A DNA stretch of 64,000 bases from Sphingomonadales bacterium UBA6157. GTDB lineage: Bacteria; Pseudomonadota; Alphaproteobacteria; Sphingomonadales; Sphingomonadaceae. The position numbers were made by a program, and so were the translations under genes. Shown here one piece after another: positions 1 to 8,800 of the stretch (its first letter is position 1; each line of letters starts with the position of its first letter). A model generated the notes under the pieces. The model worked only from the letters and a program-made list of their open reading frames with translations. It did no database searches and had not been told where the DNA came from. The stretch covers positions 37,676 to 101,675 of the forward strand of contig DIUN01000026.1 in the NCBI GenBank assembly GCA_002423025.1, written 5' to 3'.

Positions 1-162
1 CACGGCGAGATCAAGCTGCCCGGCCAGGCCAACCGCTTTTACGAAGGCGCGATTTCCGAGCACCTGCACATCGGCATCGAGGCAATCACCCGGCTGCGCG
101 AGGCGGGGCCGGGGCTGCATTCGCGCAAACTGCGGGCGTTCGATGAGCCGCCTTTCCGATAG
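1..162 (+). CDS. C-terminal fragment of an unidentified protein
   Basis: The frame is open from the first base to a TAG at 160-162 and gives 53 residues ending in DEPPFR. The start lies outside the window. The fragment looks helical (a stretch EGAISEHLHIGIEAI) and has codon use like the genes around it, with G or C in most third positions. It is followed by a palindrome and by the converging M24 peptidase gene. I do not recognise the family from this tail and assign no function. Confidence 0.6.
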   Translation, partial: HGEIKLPGQANRFYEGAISEHLHIGIEAITRLREAGPGLHSRKLRAFDEPPFR

Positions 163-190
163 GGCCGGCCCAAGCGCCACACTCCCAAGC

Positions 191-218
191 CGTCACCCCC
201 GCGCAGGCGGGGGTGACG
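191..218. repeat. Intergenic palindrome between convergent genes
   Basis: Perfect 12-bp arms (CGTCACCCCCGC and its complement) surround a GCAG loop. It lies between the end of the first gene and the end of the M24 peptidase gene, so it could terminate transcription from both sides. There is no T-tract. The form resembles the GTCATCCCGGC palindromes found later in the window (39204, 43080, 43170, 49831). Confidence 0.7.
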
Positions 219-280
219 AGGGCTGTTGCGGGTGACGGTTCCAGGCGCCGCCGATTTTTCACGGCTGTGCCGACAGCGCC

Positions 281-1648
281 CTACTCGCACCCACCCACGC
301 TCGACCCCGCCCGCGGCAGCAGGTGGAACCGCGTCTGCCGCCCATCGATGTAGCGCACGCTGGTGCCATCGAAGAACGCATCCTCCTCCAGCCGGAAGCG
401 CGCCACCTGGCCACCCCATTCCGGCACGGCATGCTCGGCGGCCAGTTCGATCGACCAGGCGACATTCGCCCCGATGCGGCGCTCGCCCGCCGGGCTTGGC
501 CCCTGGTTGTCCCACCAGCCGATGGTGCCGCCCGCCGCATGGCCATGGTAGCCGATGGGGTGGGAATAGATGATCGGCCGCAGCCCGAAGGCGATGGCCC
601 TGGCCCGCGCCGCCGCCAGGATCTCGTTGCCGCTGGCGCCGACTTTGAAGGAGGCAGTCAGCGCATCCTGCACGGCATTGGCCGCCGCCAGCCCGGCCTT
701 GAGCCCGGCCGGTGCATCGGTCTCACCCGGCTTGAGCACATAGGCCATGTGCTGGGTATCGGTGTTGAGCCCGAGATACTTGATGCCGAAATCCACCCAC
801 AGCAGGTCACCGGGCTGGATGATGCTGGTGCCATCGAGCGTGCCCTTGACGCCTTGCCGGGTGATGTTGACGCTGGGCTGGAACCAGGTGTCGAGCTTCA
901 GCCCGGCGATCCGCTCGCGATACCACCATTCCACATCCTCGGTGGTCGTCCGCCCCGGCGTGATGACGGCGCTGGAGAGGCCCTCGCCGACAATGGCATG
1001 GGCGGTGCGGACAATCTCAGGGTACACCGCCATCTCGGCCGGGGTGCGGGTGGCGAGCCAATCCACGGCCAGGCTGCCGGCCGGCACGACGCGCGCCCGC
1101 ATCGCCTCTGGCAGCGCCGCCAGCAGCTCATCGCGCTGGCTCGCCGTCAGCCCATCGGCAAATGCTGTCTCGCCCGAGACGTTCAGCGCGATGCGCTTGG
1201 GCGCGCGCTCGGCGACGATGGCGGCAAAGCGCTTCCACTGGTCCGGCTCCTCCTCCGGCACCCAGGACGGCGCAAACAGCCCGGCCAGCCCATAGCGGCT
1301 CACCGTCAGCCGCTCGATCGGCTTGCCCTCGCCGGGGTCGAAGAACACCAGGATGGTGCGGCGCCGGGCGCTGAACGAAGTGGCGTCGAGCATGGTCGCC
1401 ACCACCGGGTCTTCGAGATATTCGCGCGCCACCAATATCCACATGTCGACGCCGGCCTTGCGCATCAGGCCCGGCACAAGCGTCTCCAGCCGCTCGCCGA
1501 GCCAGCGGTCCTGCAGCGCGGCGCGGTCCTTCAGCCCGAGCAGCGTCGGCACTGCCGGGTCGCTCGCCTCGGTCTCGCACAGCGGCAGCGCCGCAGCCGG
1601 GGTCGCCACCGCGAGTGCCACGCCGGCCAGAACAGCTTTCATCCGCAT
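281..1648 (-). CDS. Exported M24-family metallopeptidase (Xaa-Pro aminopeptidase-like)
   Basis: The product has 455 residues. An N-terminal signal peptide of about 20 residues (ending ATPAAA) predicts a periplasmic enzyme. The C-terminal half has the pita-bread fold signature of M24 metallopeptidases, and the five expected metal ligands can be read: Asp286 in VDFG, Asp297 in NTDTQ, a His in GYHGH (368 or 370), Glu401 in SIEL and a Glu in RLEEDAF (421/422). Such enzymes remove an N-terminal residue next to proline or cleave dipeptides. Its ATG overlaps the stop of the upstream coiled-coil gene (TGATG), so the two are probably translationally coupled. Residue ATG3 (MKAV) is an alternative start. 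The exact substrate cannot be read from the sequence. Confidence 0.88.
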   Translation of the reverse strand: MRMKAVLAGVALAVATPAAALPLCETEASDPAVPTLLGLKDRAALQDRWLGERLETLVPGLMRKAGVDMWILVAREYLEDPVVATMLDATSFSARRRTILVFFDPGEGKPIERLTVSRYGLAGLFAPSWVPEEEPDQWKRFAAIVAERAPKRIALNVSGETAFADGLTASQRDELLAALPEAMRARVVPAGSLAVDWLATRTPAEMAVYPEIVRTAHAIVGEGLSSAVITPGRTTTEDVEWWYRERIAGLKLDTWFQPSVNITRQGVKGTLDGTSIIQPGDLLWVDFGIKYLGLNTDTQHMAYVLKPGETDAPAGLKAGLAAANAVQDALTASFKVGASGNEILAAARARAIAFGLRPIIYSHPIGYHGHAAGGTIGWWDNQGPSPAGERRIGANVAWSIELAAEHAVPEWGGQVARFRLEEDAFFDGTSVRYIDGRQTRFHLLPRAGSSVGGCE

Positions 1649-3966
1649 CAGTTTGTCTCCCGGCTCGGTGGCAGGCGCTCGGCGGCGCTGGCCAGCCGCA
1701 CATAGATTTTTCCGGTGTCCGAGCCGAGCATGGCAGCGGCCAGCAGCTCGCCATCCAGGTCTTGCAGCAGGCGGGCGAGCAGCGCCTCGAACATGTCCAT
1801 GTAGCGCGCCGCATCGTGGCGGAACGCCGGATCATGGGCAAACATCCGGGCGATGCGCCGGCTGGTCTCGGCATCGAGCAGCGGCACCACGGCACGGGTG
1901 AAGACGGCGCGGTCACCGCGCAGATACTGCATCCAGTCGGCATCCGGCACCGGCAGGGCGAGCAGCCACGCCACATCGCCGAGTGCCGCGCCAAGCTGCG
2001 CCAGCAGCCGGTTGGCGTCTGCCGCCAGCGAGCCGCGCTCGCGCAGGGCAAAACGCTGCTCCACCGCCTCGACGCGGGCATCGACACCCGCGATGCGGGC
2101 ATCAATACCGGCGATGCTGGCATCGACACTCCCGATCGTTTCGCGCAGTGCTGCGGCCTGCGCCGCCAGCCTGGTGGCGGCAGCCTCGCTGCTCCGCGCC
2201 GCCGCGTCGCCGCTTTCGGTGAGCGCTGCCAGCCCGGCGTCCAGCGGCGCATGCAGCGCCTGTGCCAGCACGGCCCCGGTGCGCTCGGCAAGTTGGCTTT
2301 CCAGCGTGGCCACGCCGGCATCGATCACGCCGGCAAGTGCTGCCTGCAGCCGCGCGGCCGTGCCCTGCGTCTCCTCGGCCAGCCGGGCCAGCATGGCATC
2401 CAGGCCCGCCGCCGCCGTGCTCGCTGCCGCTCCGGCGCCGGTCTCGATCTCGGCCAGTGCCGTGCGTGCGGCGGCAAATTGCGCCGCCAGCGCCTCGGCC
2501 AGCCCGGCGAGGCTCTCGCGCTCTGCCGAGAGTTGCGCGCCAGCGTCGGCCAGCCGGGTGCCGGCCTCGGCCAGCCGTTCGGCGCTGTCCTCGCTGGCGG
2601 CGCGCAGGGTGGCGGCCTCTGCCGTGGCAGTGCCGGCCTCTGCCGCCAGCGCCGCCATGCCCTGCCGGGCGCTTGCCAGATGTTCGCCGAGCTGGGTCAC
2701 CATGCCGGCCAGCCCGCCCTCCAGCGCCTCGGTTTCGTCGCCCAGCGCGGTGATGGCGCCCTGCGAGCGGCTGATCGGATCCTGCAGGGCCGCCAGCACA
2801 TCGCTCACCCGCGCCAGCTGGGCGCGCATGGCCTCGCTTGCCGCCTCGCCGCGCGCCTGCAGCCCGCCGAGCCGCTGCTCGACGGCGGCAACCTGCACCT
2901 CGATGCTGGCGAGCACGGCATCCCCGGTGCTGTCCCCGGCAGCGCGCAGGCTGCCGAGCCGGGCTTCCGCCGCGCCAAAATCCGCCTCCAGCGCCGCGAT
3001 ATGCGCCGCCAGCCGCTCGCGCAGCGCATCGCTGGCCGCGCCATGCGCCGCGAGATGGCCCTGCATCTGGCTGGAGGTCGCCGCCAGCAGTTCGATGCGC
3101 TGGGCGAACAGCCGGGCATTGTCATCCCCCACCAGAGACAGCAGCTTGCCGGCGTCGGTCACATTGGCGTTGAGCGCTTCAAGCTGGCCCACCATGGTCA
3201 CTGCCACATGGTCGACGGTGCGGGTGGCGCGCTCCAGCACGCCGTCCACGGCGGCATCCAGCGCATAGGCGCGCTTGGCCAGCGTCTCGGTGTTGCGGCT
3301 GGAGGCCTCCTCGATGCCGGTGAGCAGCGCTGTCATCGCAGCGATGGCCTTGTCCGCATCGGCAGCGGCCTCGGCGTTGCGGGCCTGCACCTGGCCGAGC
3401 ATGGTCTCCACGGCGCGCAGCTGCACCGCAGTGTCATCCCCCAGCCCGCGCAAGCCGCCGCCGATGCGGCCGATGCCGGCCTCCAGCGCGGGCAGCGTGC
3501 CGGCCAGGCTTTCCGCCGCCGTGCGCGCCTCGGCGCTGGTTGCCGCGAGGCTGGCGGCTGCCTTGGCGAGGGCGGCGGCGCTCTTGCCAAGGCCCGGGGC
3601 AGCGTCTCCGGCCTGTGCCGCCAGCGCCTCGGCCTGCGCGGCGCTGGCGGCGAGGCCGGCGTTCACGGCATCAAGCTCGGCCTGCAGCGCGGCGAGTGCG
3701 GCGCGGGCGGCGGCCAGGCGCTCGTCCACTTCGGCAAGGTCCGTCACCCGGCCGGCGCCGGGCAGCAGCGCCAGCACCAGCAGGCCCAGCGCCAGCGGCG
3801 GCAGGATGGCGGCGGCCAGCCCGGCAATCTGGGGCAGGGACGGGGCCGGCGGCAGGGTCAGCAGCGCGGCGGTGGCAGCAGCGGCCAGCCACAGGCCGCA
3901 GGCCGCCAGCATGGCGAGCAGCGGCCAGCGGCGTTCGAGGCGGACCGACAGGCTGAGCGATTCCAC
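1648..3966 (-). CDS. Large membrane-anchored coiled-coil protein of unknown function
   Basis: The product has 772 residues. It begins with two hydrophobic segments (about 15-40 and 46-68), followed by roughly 570 residues of Ala/Leu/Glu/Arg-rich heptad-like sequence with almost no proline, which indicates a very long coiled coil. A compact helical C-terminal domain (about 650-765) is less repetitive and contains WLLALPVPDADWMQYLRGD and RYMDMFEALLARLLQDLDG. There is no enzymatic motif. It is the first gene of a two-gene unit with the M24 peptidase. The layout resembles chemoreceptor-like, ZorA-like or tape-measure-like rods, but none of their diagnostic domains can be seen. Long antisense frames across this gene come from its GC-rich, Ala-rich composition. 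I do not recognise a named family. Confidence 0.85.
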   Translation of the reverse strand: MESLSLSVRLERRWPLLAMLAACGLWLAAAATAALLTLPPAPSLPQIAGLAAAILPPLALGLLVLALLPGAGRVTDLAEVDERLAAARAALAALQAELDAVNAGLAASAAQAEALAAQAGDAAPGLGKSAAALAKAAASLAATSAEARTAAESLAGTLPALEAGIGRIGGGLRGLGDDTAVQLRAVETMLGQVQARNAEAAADADKAIAAMTALLTGIEEASSRNTETLAKRAYALDAAVDGVLERATRTVDHVAVTMVGQLEALNANVTDAGKLLSLVGDDNARLFAQRIELLAATSSQMQGHLAAHGAASDALRERLAAHIAALEADFGAAEARLGSLRAAGDSTGDAVLASIEVQVAAVEQRLGGLQARGEAASEAMRAQLARVSDVLAALQDPISRSQGAITALGDETEALEGGLAGMVTQLGEHLASARQGMAALAAEAGTATAEAATLRAASEDSAERLAEAGTRLADAGAQLSAERESLAGLAEALAAQFAAARTALAEIETGAGAAASTAAAGLDAMLARLAEETQGTAARLQAALAGVIDAGVATLESQLAERTGAVLAQALHAPLDAGLAALTESGDAAARSSEAAATRLAAQAAALRETIGSVDASIAGIDARIAGVDARVEAVEQRFALRERGSLAADANRLLAQLGAALGDVAWLLALPVPDADWMQYLRGDRAVFTRAVVPLLDAETSRRIARMFAHDPAFRHDAARYMDMFEALLARLLQDLDGELLAAAMLGSDTGKIYVRLASAAERLPPSRETN

Positions 3967-4068
3967 CCTTGTTACGTCCCCTGTTCAGCGCCGGCTGCGT
4001 GATGTTGCGTCACGGCCTTTTAGGGTGAGTTCGGTGCGGCACGAAAGCCCTTTGCGCCCGAATGACCG

Positions 4069-4102
4069 GGCGGCACGCTGATATTTTTTTCAGTGTGCCG
4101 CC
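4069..4102. terminator. Hairpin downstream of the GST gene
   Basis: Arms GGCGGCACGCTGA (4069-4081) and TCAGTGTGCCGCC (4090-4102) pair over 13 bp with one G-T wobble around an AT-rich loop. A second short perfect palindrome, CGCCTTAAGGCG, lies at 4119-4130. Both follow the minus-strand GST gene and precede the start of the coiled-coil gene. There is no U-tract on the minus strand after the stem, so it may act as a 3'-end stabiliser or a Rho-assisted stop. Confidence 0.5.
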
Positions 4103-4142
4103 GGGTGTTTCCGGCAGCCGCCTTAAGGCGTGCGGGAGAGGC

Positions 4143-4808
4143 TTAAAAATCCAGCTTGTCATAGTGCGCTGGAGGCTGGAGGCCCTCCATGCGCTCGCCG
4201 AGCAGCGGCCGGAAGGTGGGGCGGGATTTCAGCGCGGAATACCAGGTCTTGGCCGGCTCATGGCCGTCCCATTCGATGCCGCCGAGGTAATCCGCCACCG
4301 AGATCTGCGCGGCGGCGGCAATGTCCGCCAGACCGAAGGCCGGGCCGGAGAGCCAGCGCCGCCTGTCGAGCAGGAAATCGAGGTAATCGAGATGGCCTTC
4401 GGCGGCGCGGGCCGCAGCGCGCACCACGCTGGCCTCGGGCGGCTGGCGGGAGATGATGCGCTTGTACATGCGCTCGCCGAGCAGCGGCGCGTTGACCTCG
4501 GCATAGAATTTCTGGTCGAACCAGGCGATCAGCCGCCGCGCCTCAGCGCGCTCCTCCGGGCCGGCCCCGAGCAGCGGCACGCGCTCGATGGTCTCCTCGA
4601 AATAATCGCAGATGGTGGCGGAATCCGAGAGCACGATGCTGCCGTTCTGGACCACGGGCGTCTGGCACGCCGGGTTGAGCGCGGCAAAGCCGTCCCGCCC
4701 GTCCCAGGGATATTCCCGGACCAGTTCCAGCGTCACGCCTTTGACGGCAAGGGCAAAGCGCACCTTCCGGCTGAACGGGCAAAGAGGATATTGATAGATG
4801 CGCCACAT
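4143..4808 (-). CDS. Glutathione S-transferase family protein
   Basis: The chosen start gives 221 residues beginning MWRIYQYPLCPFSRKVR. The N-terminal thioredoxin-fold domain carries a CPFS motif in the glutathione-activating position, then TPVVQNG and DSATICDYFEE, the usual cis-Pro and glutathione-binding region. Residues from about 90 form the all-helical C-terminal domain (GPAFGLADIAAAAQISVADYL). It would be cytosolic and conjugate or reduce thiols. An in-frame ATG at 4895 overlaps the upstream gene's stop but adds 29 residues unlike any GST N-terminus; the ATG at 4808 is preceded by AAGGG. The substrate is unknown. Confidence 0.85.
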   Translation of the reverse strand: MWRIYQYPLCPFSRKVRFALAVKGVTLELVREYPWDGRDGFAALNPACQTPVVQNGSIVLSDSATICDYFEETIERVPLLGAGPEERAEARRLIAWFDQKFYAEVNAPLLGERMYKRIISRQPPEASVVRAAARAAEGHLDYLDFLLDRRRWLSGPAFGLADIAAAAQISVADYLGGIEWDGHEPAKTWYSALKSRPTFRPLLGERMEGLQPPAHYDKLDF

Positions 4809-4891
4809 CGCGCTGGAACCCTTAGCGTAACCTGTTGGCAAGGGAAGGGCGGTTTGTGCCAGATTGGCACGGGCGGCCTCGGCAACATCCG

Positions 4892-5359
4892 TCATGGGTT
4901 AGGCACTTCACGGCTGATCCGGCGCTCGTCGACCAGCGTGCGGCGGAACGGCAGGCCATGCTTGCGCCACTGCCAGGAGCGCATCCGCACGCCGGCCTCG
5001 GCATCCAGCTCGATCATCTCGAGGATGTCGATGCCCGGCAGGTCCACCCGGCTGAACTTCAGGAACAGCGCCTCTGGTGCCTCGGCGCTGGTGAAGGCGG
5101 CACCGGAGAGGCGCTCGGTGTTCCAGACGAGGCGGTTACCCTGCAACGCGCCGGGGAAGACATGCTCCTCGCTGCGGCCATCGGTCCAGAAGAAGCGGCT
5201 GGTCTGGACATAGGCATGGGGGCCGCTCGGCGGAAATGCGTTGACGATCTCGCTGGCATGGCAATCGACTTCGGCACCGGCGGTGTCGAAATGGCGGTAG
5301 ACGCCGCGCCACAGGCCGATGTGCGGGCGGCAGACCGTCATGATGCTTGGCGCTTGCAT
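4892..5359 (-). CDS. Lipocalin-like small protein (DUF3598-like)
   Basis: The product has 155 residues. The opening GLWRGVYRHFDTAG, later alternating hydrophobic strands (FFWTDGRSEEHVFPGAL, NRLVWNTERLSG, FLKFSRVDLPGIDILEMIEL) and a basic tail suggest a small beta-barrel of lipocalin or DUF3598 type. There is no signal peptide. ATG at 5341 (MTVCRPH) is an alternative start that would remove six residues; neither start has a clear ribosome-binding site. It is cotranscribed with the GST gene. The assignment rests on overall pattern rather than on catalytic residues, and the ligand is unknown. Confidence 0.65.
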   Translation of the reverse strand: MQAPSIMTVCRPHIGLWRGVYRHFDTAGAEVDCHASEIVNAFPPSGPHAYVQTSRFFWTDGRSEEHVFPGALQGNRLVWNTERLSGAAFTSAEAPEALFLKFSRVDLPGIDILEMIELDAEAGVRMRSWQWRKHGLPFRRTLVDERRISREVPNP

Positions 5360-5422
5360 GAACGCATTATTAACGCAGGAAGCGGGCGCGTCGAGAAAAA
5401 CTGCAAGTTTTTGTTATTTTTT

Positions 5423-5535
5423 GAGGGGTCTGCCGGACATCTCCCCGGAGCGCCGGCCGGACGCCTGGCTGGTGCCGGGCCGGTGCCGGTGCGGTGCCGG
5501 CCCGGCACCGGCGGCAGCCGGCCCGGCGCCGGGTT
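5423..5535. repeat. GC-rich CCGG-dense intergenic element (copy C)
   Basis: This stretch is built almost wholly of overlapping CCGG, GGTGCCGG and CCGGCACCGGC units and can fold into several alternative hairpins. It follows an A/T-rich palindrome (AAAAACT, loop GCA, AGTTTTT at 5396-5412) that could stop transcription. It lies between the small coiled-coil gene and the lipocalin-like gene. It shares the CCCGGCACCGGC core with elements at 33327-33377 and 60070-60180. No gene is present here. Confidence 0.55.
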
Positions 5536-5545
5536 TTCTCCGCTT

Positions 5546-5827
5546 TTATCCCTGGTTCTTGCCGCTGCGCTTGGGCTTGCCGAGGCGCGCCACCTCGGCC
5601 TCCAGCGCCGCTATCTTCATCGCCTGCTGGACGATAATGTCCTGAAGCGCAGCCTTTTGCGCTGCAAAGTCAACAGCTTCCGGCTCCGGTGCAACCTCCG
5701 CTGCTGCCGCGGCACTGGTATTGCCCTTGAACAACCCGGAATCCCGCGCCCGCTGGATGAGCGGCGCTGCACTCACGGCCAGCGCCATCAAGCTCTCGAT
5801 GAGAGGATCCTGTTTGTTTTCAGCCAT
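5546..5827 (-). CDS. Small coiled-coil protein downstream of gltB
   Basis: The product has 93 residues. It has an N-terminal helix (PLIESLMALAVSAAPLIQRAR), an Ala/Glu/Pro-rich linker, a heptad stretch (LQDIIVQQAMKIAALEAEVARL) suited to oligomerisation, and a basic end. It starts five bases after the gltB stop codon and is surely cotranscribed with gltD-gltB. No named family is recognised. It could be a trimerising accessory protein, but there is no direct evidence of a link with glutamate synthase beyond position. Confidence 0.7.
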   Translation of the reverse strand: MAENKQDPLIESLMALAVSAAPLIQRARDSGLFKGNTSAAAAAEVAPEPEAVDFAAQKAALQDIIVQQAMKIAALEAEVARLGKPKRSGKNQG

Positions 5828-5832
5828 TTACT

Positions 5833-8800
5833 TCACTCCGCTGCCTGCAACACAGCCCTGTCATCAAGCGGATTGACCAGCCGCGTCAACATCTCCTTGG
5901 GGCAGACCTGCCAGAACTGCTCCCGCGTCCGCTCCCATTCCGTCAACAACCCCGCCGCCCACCGCGACCCCGTCTCCCGAACATGCTCCTCAACCAACCC
6001 CTTCAGCAACCCCTCCCAATGGGCACTGGCAAGGCGGTTCAGCGCCACGGAATCACGGTTCACCCGGCGCTCGAAATCACCATTGATATCAAGCACAAAC
6101 GCCATTCCGCCGCTCATGCCGGCAGCAAAATTGTCGCCCGTCCGGCCAAGGATGACAGCTACACCGCCGGTCATGTATTCACAGCCATTGGCGCCGCAGC
6201 CTTCGACCACAGCGCTGGCGCCCGAGTTGCGCACCGCAAAGCGCTCGCCCGCCCGCCCAGCTGCGAACAGCCGCCCGGCCGTGGCGCCATAAAGCACCGT
6301 ATTGCCAATGATGGCATTGTCCTGGCTGGCCAGCGGCGAGGACACCATCGGCCGCACCGCGATGGTGGCGCCCGAAAGCCCCTTGCCGACATAATCATTA
6401 GCTTCGCCAAAGACTTCCAGCTTCACCCCCTGCACTGCAAAGGCCCCGAGGCTCTGCCCAGCCGAGCCACGCAGGCGAATGTGGATGTGCCCCGGAGCCA
6501 GCCCCGCCATCCCGAATTTCTGGGTAATCTCCGAGGAGAGCCGTGTGCCGACAGCACGATGCGTATTCCGCACCGTGTAGGTCAGCTGCATCTTCTCGCC
6601 GCGCGAAAATAGCTGCGCGGCATCGCCGATCATCTCGGCATCCAGGCTGTCCGGCACCTCATTGCGATGGCCTGGTATGTTGAAGCGCCGCGCATTGTCC
6701 GGCGCATCCACCTTGGCGAGAATCGGATTGAGATCGAGATCGTCGAGATGCTCCGCACCACGGCTCACCTGACGCAGCAGTTCTGTACGCCCGATTATCT
6801 CATCCAGCGAACGCACCCCCAGTCGAGTCAGAATCTCGCGCACTTCCTCAGCGATGAAGCTCATGAGATTGATGACTTTTTCAGGCGATCCGCTGAACTT
6901 CTGCCGGAGCGCCTCGTCCTGGGTGCATACTCCCACCGGGCAGGTGTTCGAGTGGCACTGGCGCACCATGATGCAGCCCATGGCGACAAGGCTGAGCGTG
7001 CCGATACCGAACTCCTCGGCGCCAAGAATGGCGGCGATCACAATGTCCCGACCGGTCTTGAGGCCACCATCGGTGCGTAGCTTCACTCTGTGGCGCAGGC
7101 CATTGAGCGTGAGCACCTGGTTAACTTCCGAGAGACCCATTTCCCACGGTGTTCCGGCATATTTGATACTGGTCTGCGGAGATGCTCCAGTACCGCCGAC
7201 ATTGCCGGAGATCAGGATCGCATCGGCATGGGCTTTCGCGACACCGGCCGCCACCGTGCCAATGCCTGCCGAACTGACCAGCTTCACACAAACGCGAGCG
7301 CGCGGGTTGATTTGCTTCAAATCATAGATCAGCTGCGCCAAATCCTCGATCGAGTAGATATCGTGATGCGGCGGCGGTGAAATCAGGCTGACTCCGGGCG
7401 TGGAGTGCCGCAGGCGCGCGATCATCTCTGAAACCTTGAAGCCCGGGAGTTGCCCCCCTTCGCCAGGCTTGGCCCCCTGCGCGACCTTGATTTCGATTTC
7501 CTCGCAGGCCAGCAGATATTCTGCTGTGACGCCAAACCGCCCCGACGCAATTTGCTTGATGGCCGAATTCGCGTTGTCGCCATTTTCATACGGCTTGTAG
7601 CGCGTTTTGTCCTCGCCGCCCTCGCCGCTCACAGCCTTGGCGCCGATGCGGTTCATGGCAATCGCCAGTGTCTCATGGCCTTCGGGCGAGAGCGCGCCCA
7701 GGCTCATGCCGGGTGTTACAAAGCGCTTGCGGATCTCGGTGATGGACTCGACGGATTCGATGGCAACCGGCGTGGTATTGTCAACAAAATCAAGTAGGTC
7801 ACGCAGTGAGATTGGCGGCTGCGCCTGCACGGCCCGCGAAAACCTCAGATAGTCCGAATAGCTGTCGGCCGCCACCGCATGCTGAAGGAGGTGGATCATT
7901 CCAGCCTCATAGGCATGAGCCTCGCTGCCAGCGCGATAGCGATAGAGCCCGCCAATCGGCAGCGCTAACACATCCTCGTCGAAAGCCTTTTCGTGGCGCA
8001 TCTGAGAACTGATGAAAATGGACTCGAAGCCTTCGCCCGAGATCTTTGTCGGCATGCCGGGGAAGAAGTCGTTCACCAGTGCCCGGCTCAGGCCGACGGC
8101 CTCGAAGTTGTAGCCGCCGCGATAGGACGAGATAACGGCAATGCCCATTTTGGCCATTATCTTGAGCAGGCCATCCTCCACCGCTTTTTTGTAGCGGGCG
8201 ACGCAGGCATCGTAGCTCAGGTTTCCGAACAGGCCGCGAGCGTGGCGATCGGCAATTGCCTCCTGCACCAGGTAAGCGTTCACCGTGGTCGCGCCAGCGC
8301 CGATCAACACGGCGAAATAATGCGTATCGAGTGCTTCGCAAGCGCGCACATTGATCGATGCGAACGTGCGCAAGCCTTTGCGAACCAGGTGCGTATGCAC
8401 ACCCGCGGTAGCCAGGATCATGCTGATCGCGGCGCGGCCAGCGGACTGGTTCTCGTCGGTGAGAAACAGCTGGCTCTTGCCCGAGCGCACGGCCACCTCG
8501 GCCTCGCGGCGCACCCGCGCGATGGCGCTGCGCAGTGCTTCGGGACCGCCGGCGATATCGAAGGTGCAATCGATTTCAGCCACCTGCTTGCCGAAGTGCC
8601 GCTTCAGCACGTCCCAGCCGAGATTTGTGACGACCGGCGTGTCCATCACCATCACGCCCTCCTGCCGGGCGCCACCATCAAGGATGTTGCCCAGGTTCGA
8701 GAAGCGAGTCTTCAGGCTCATCACCCGCGTTTCGCGGAGTGAATCGATCGGCGGGTTGGTGACTTGACTGAAGTTTTGCCGGAAGAAGTGGCTGAGATTG

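Noticed and set aside
1615..4002. Very long open frame (795 codons) on the plus strand
   Set aside because: It is antisense to the coiled-coil gene; the sense protein has membrane segments and heptads, the antisense one only Gly/Gln/Arg-rich sequence caused by GC-rich composition.
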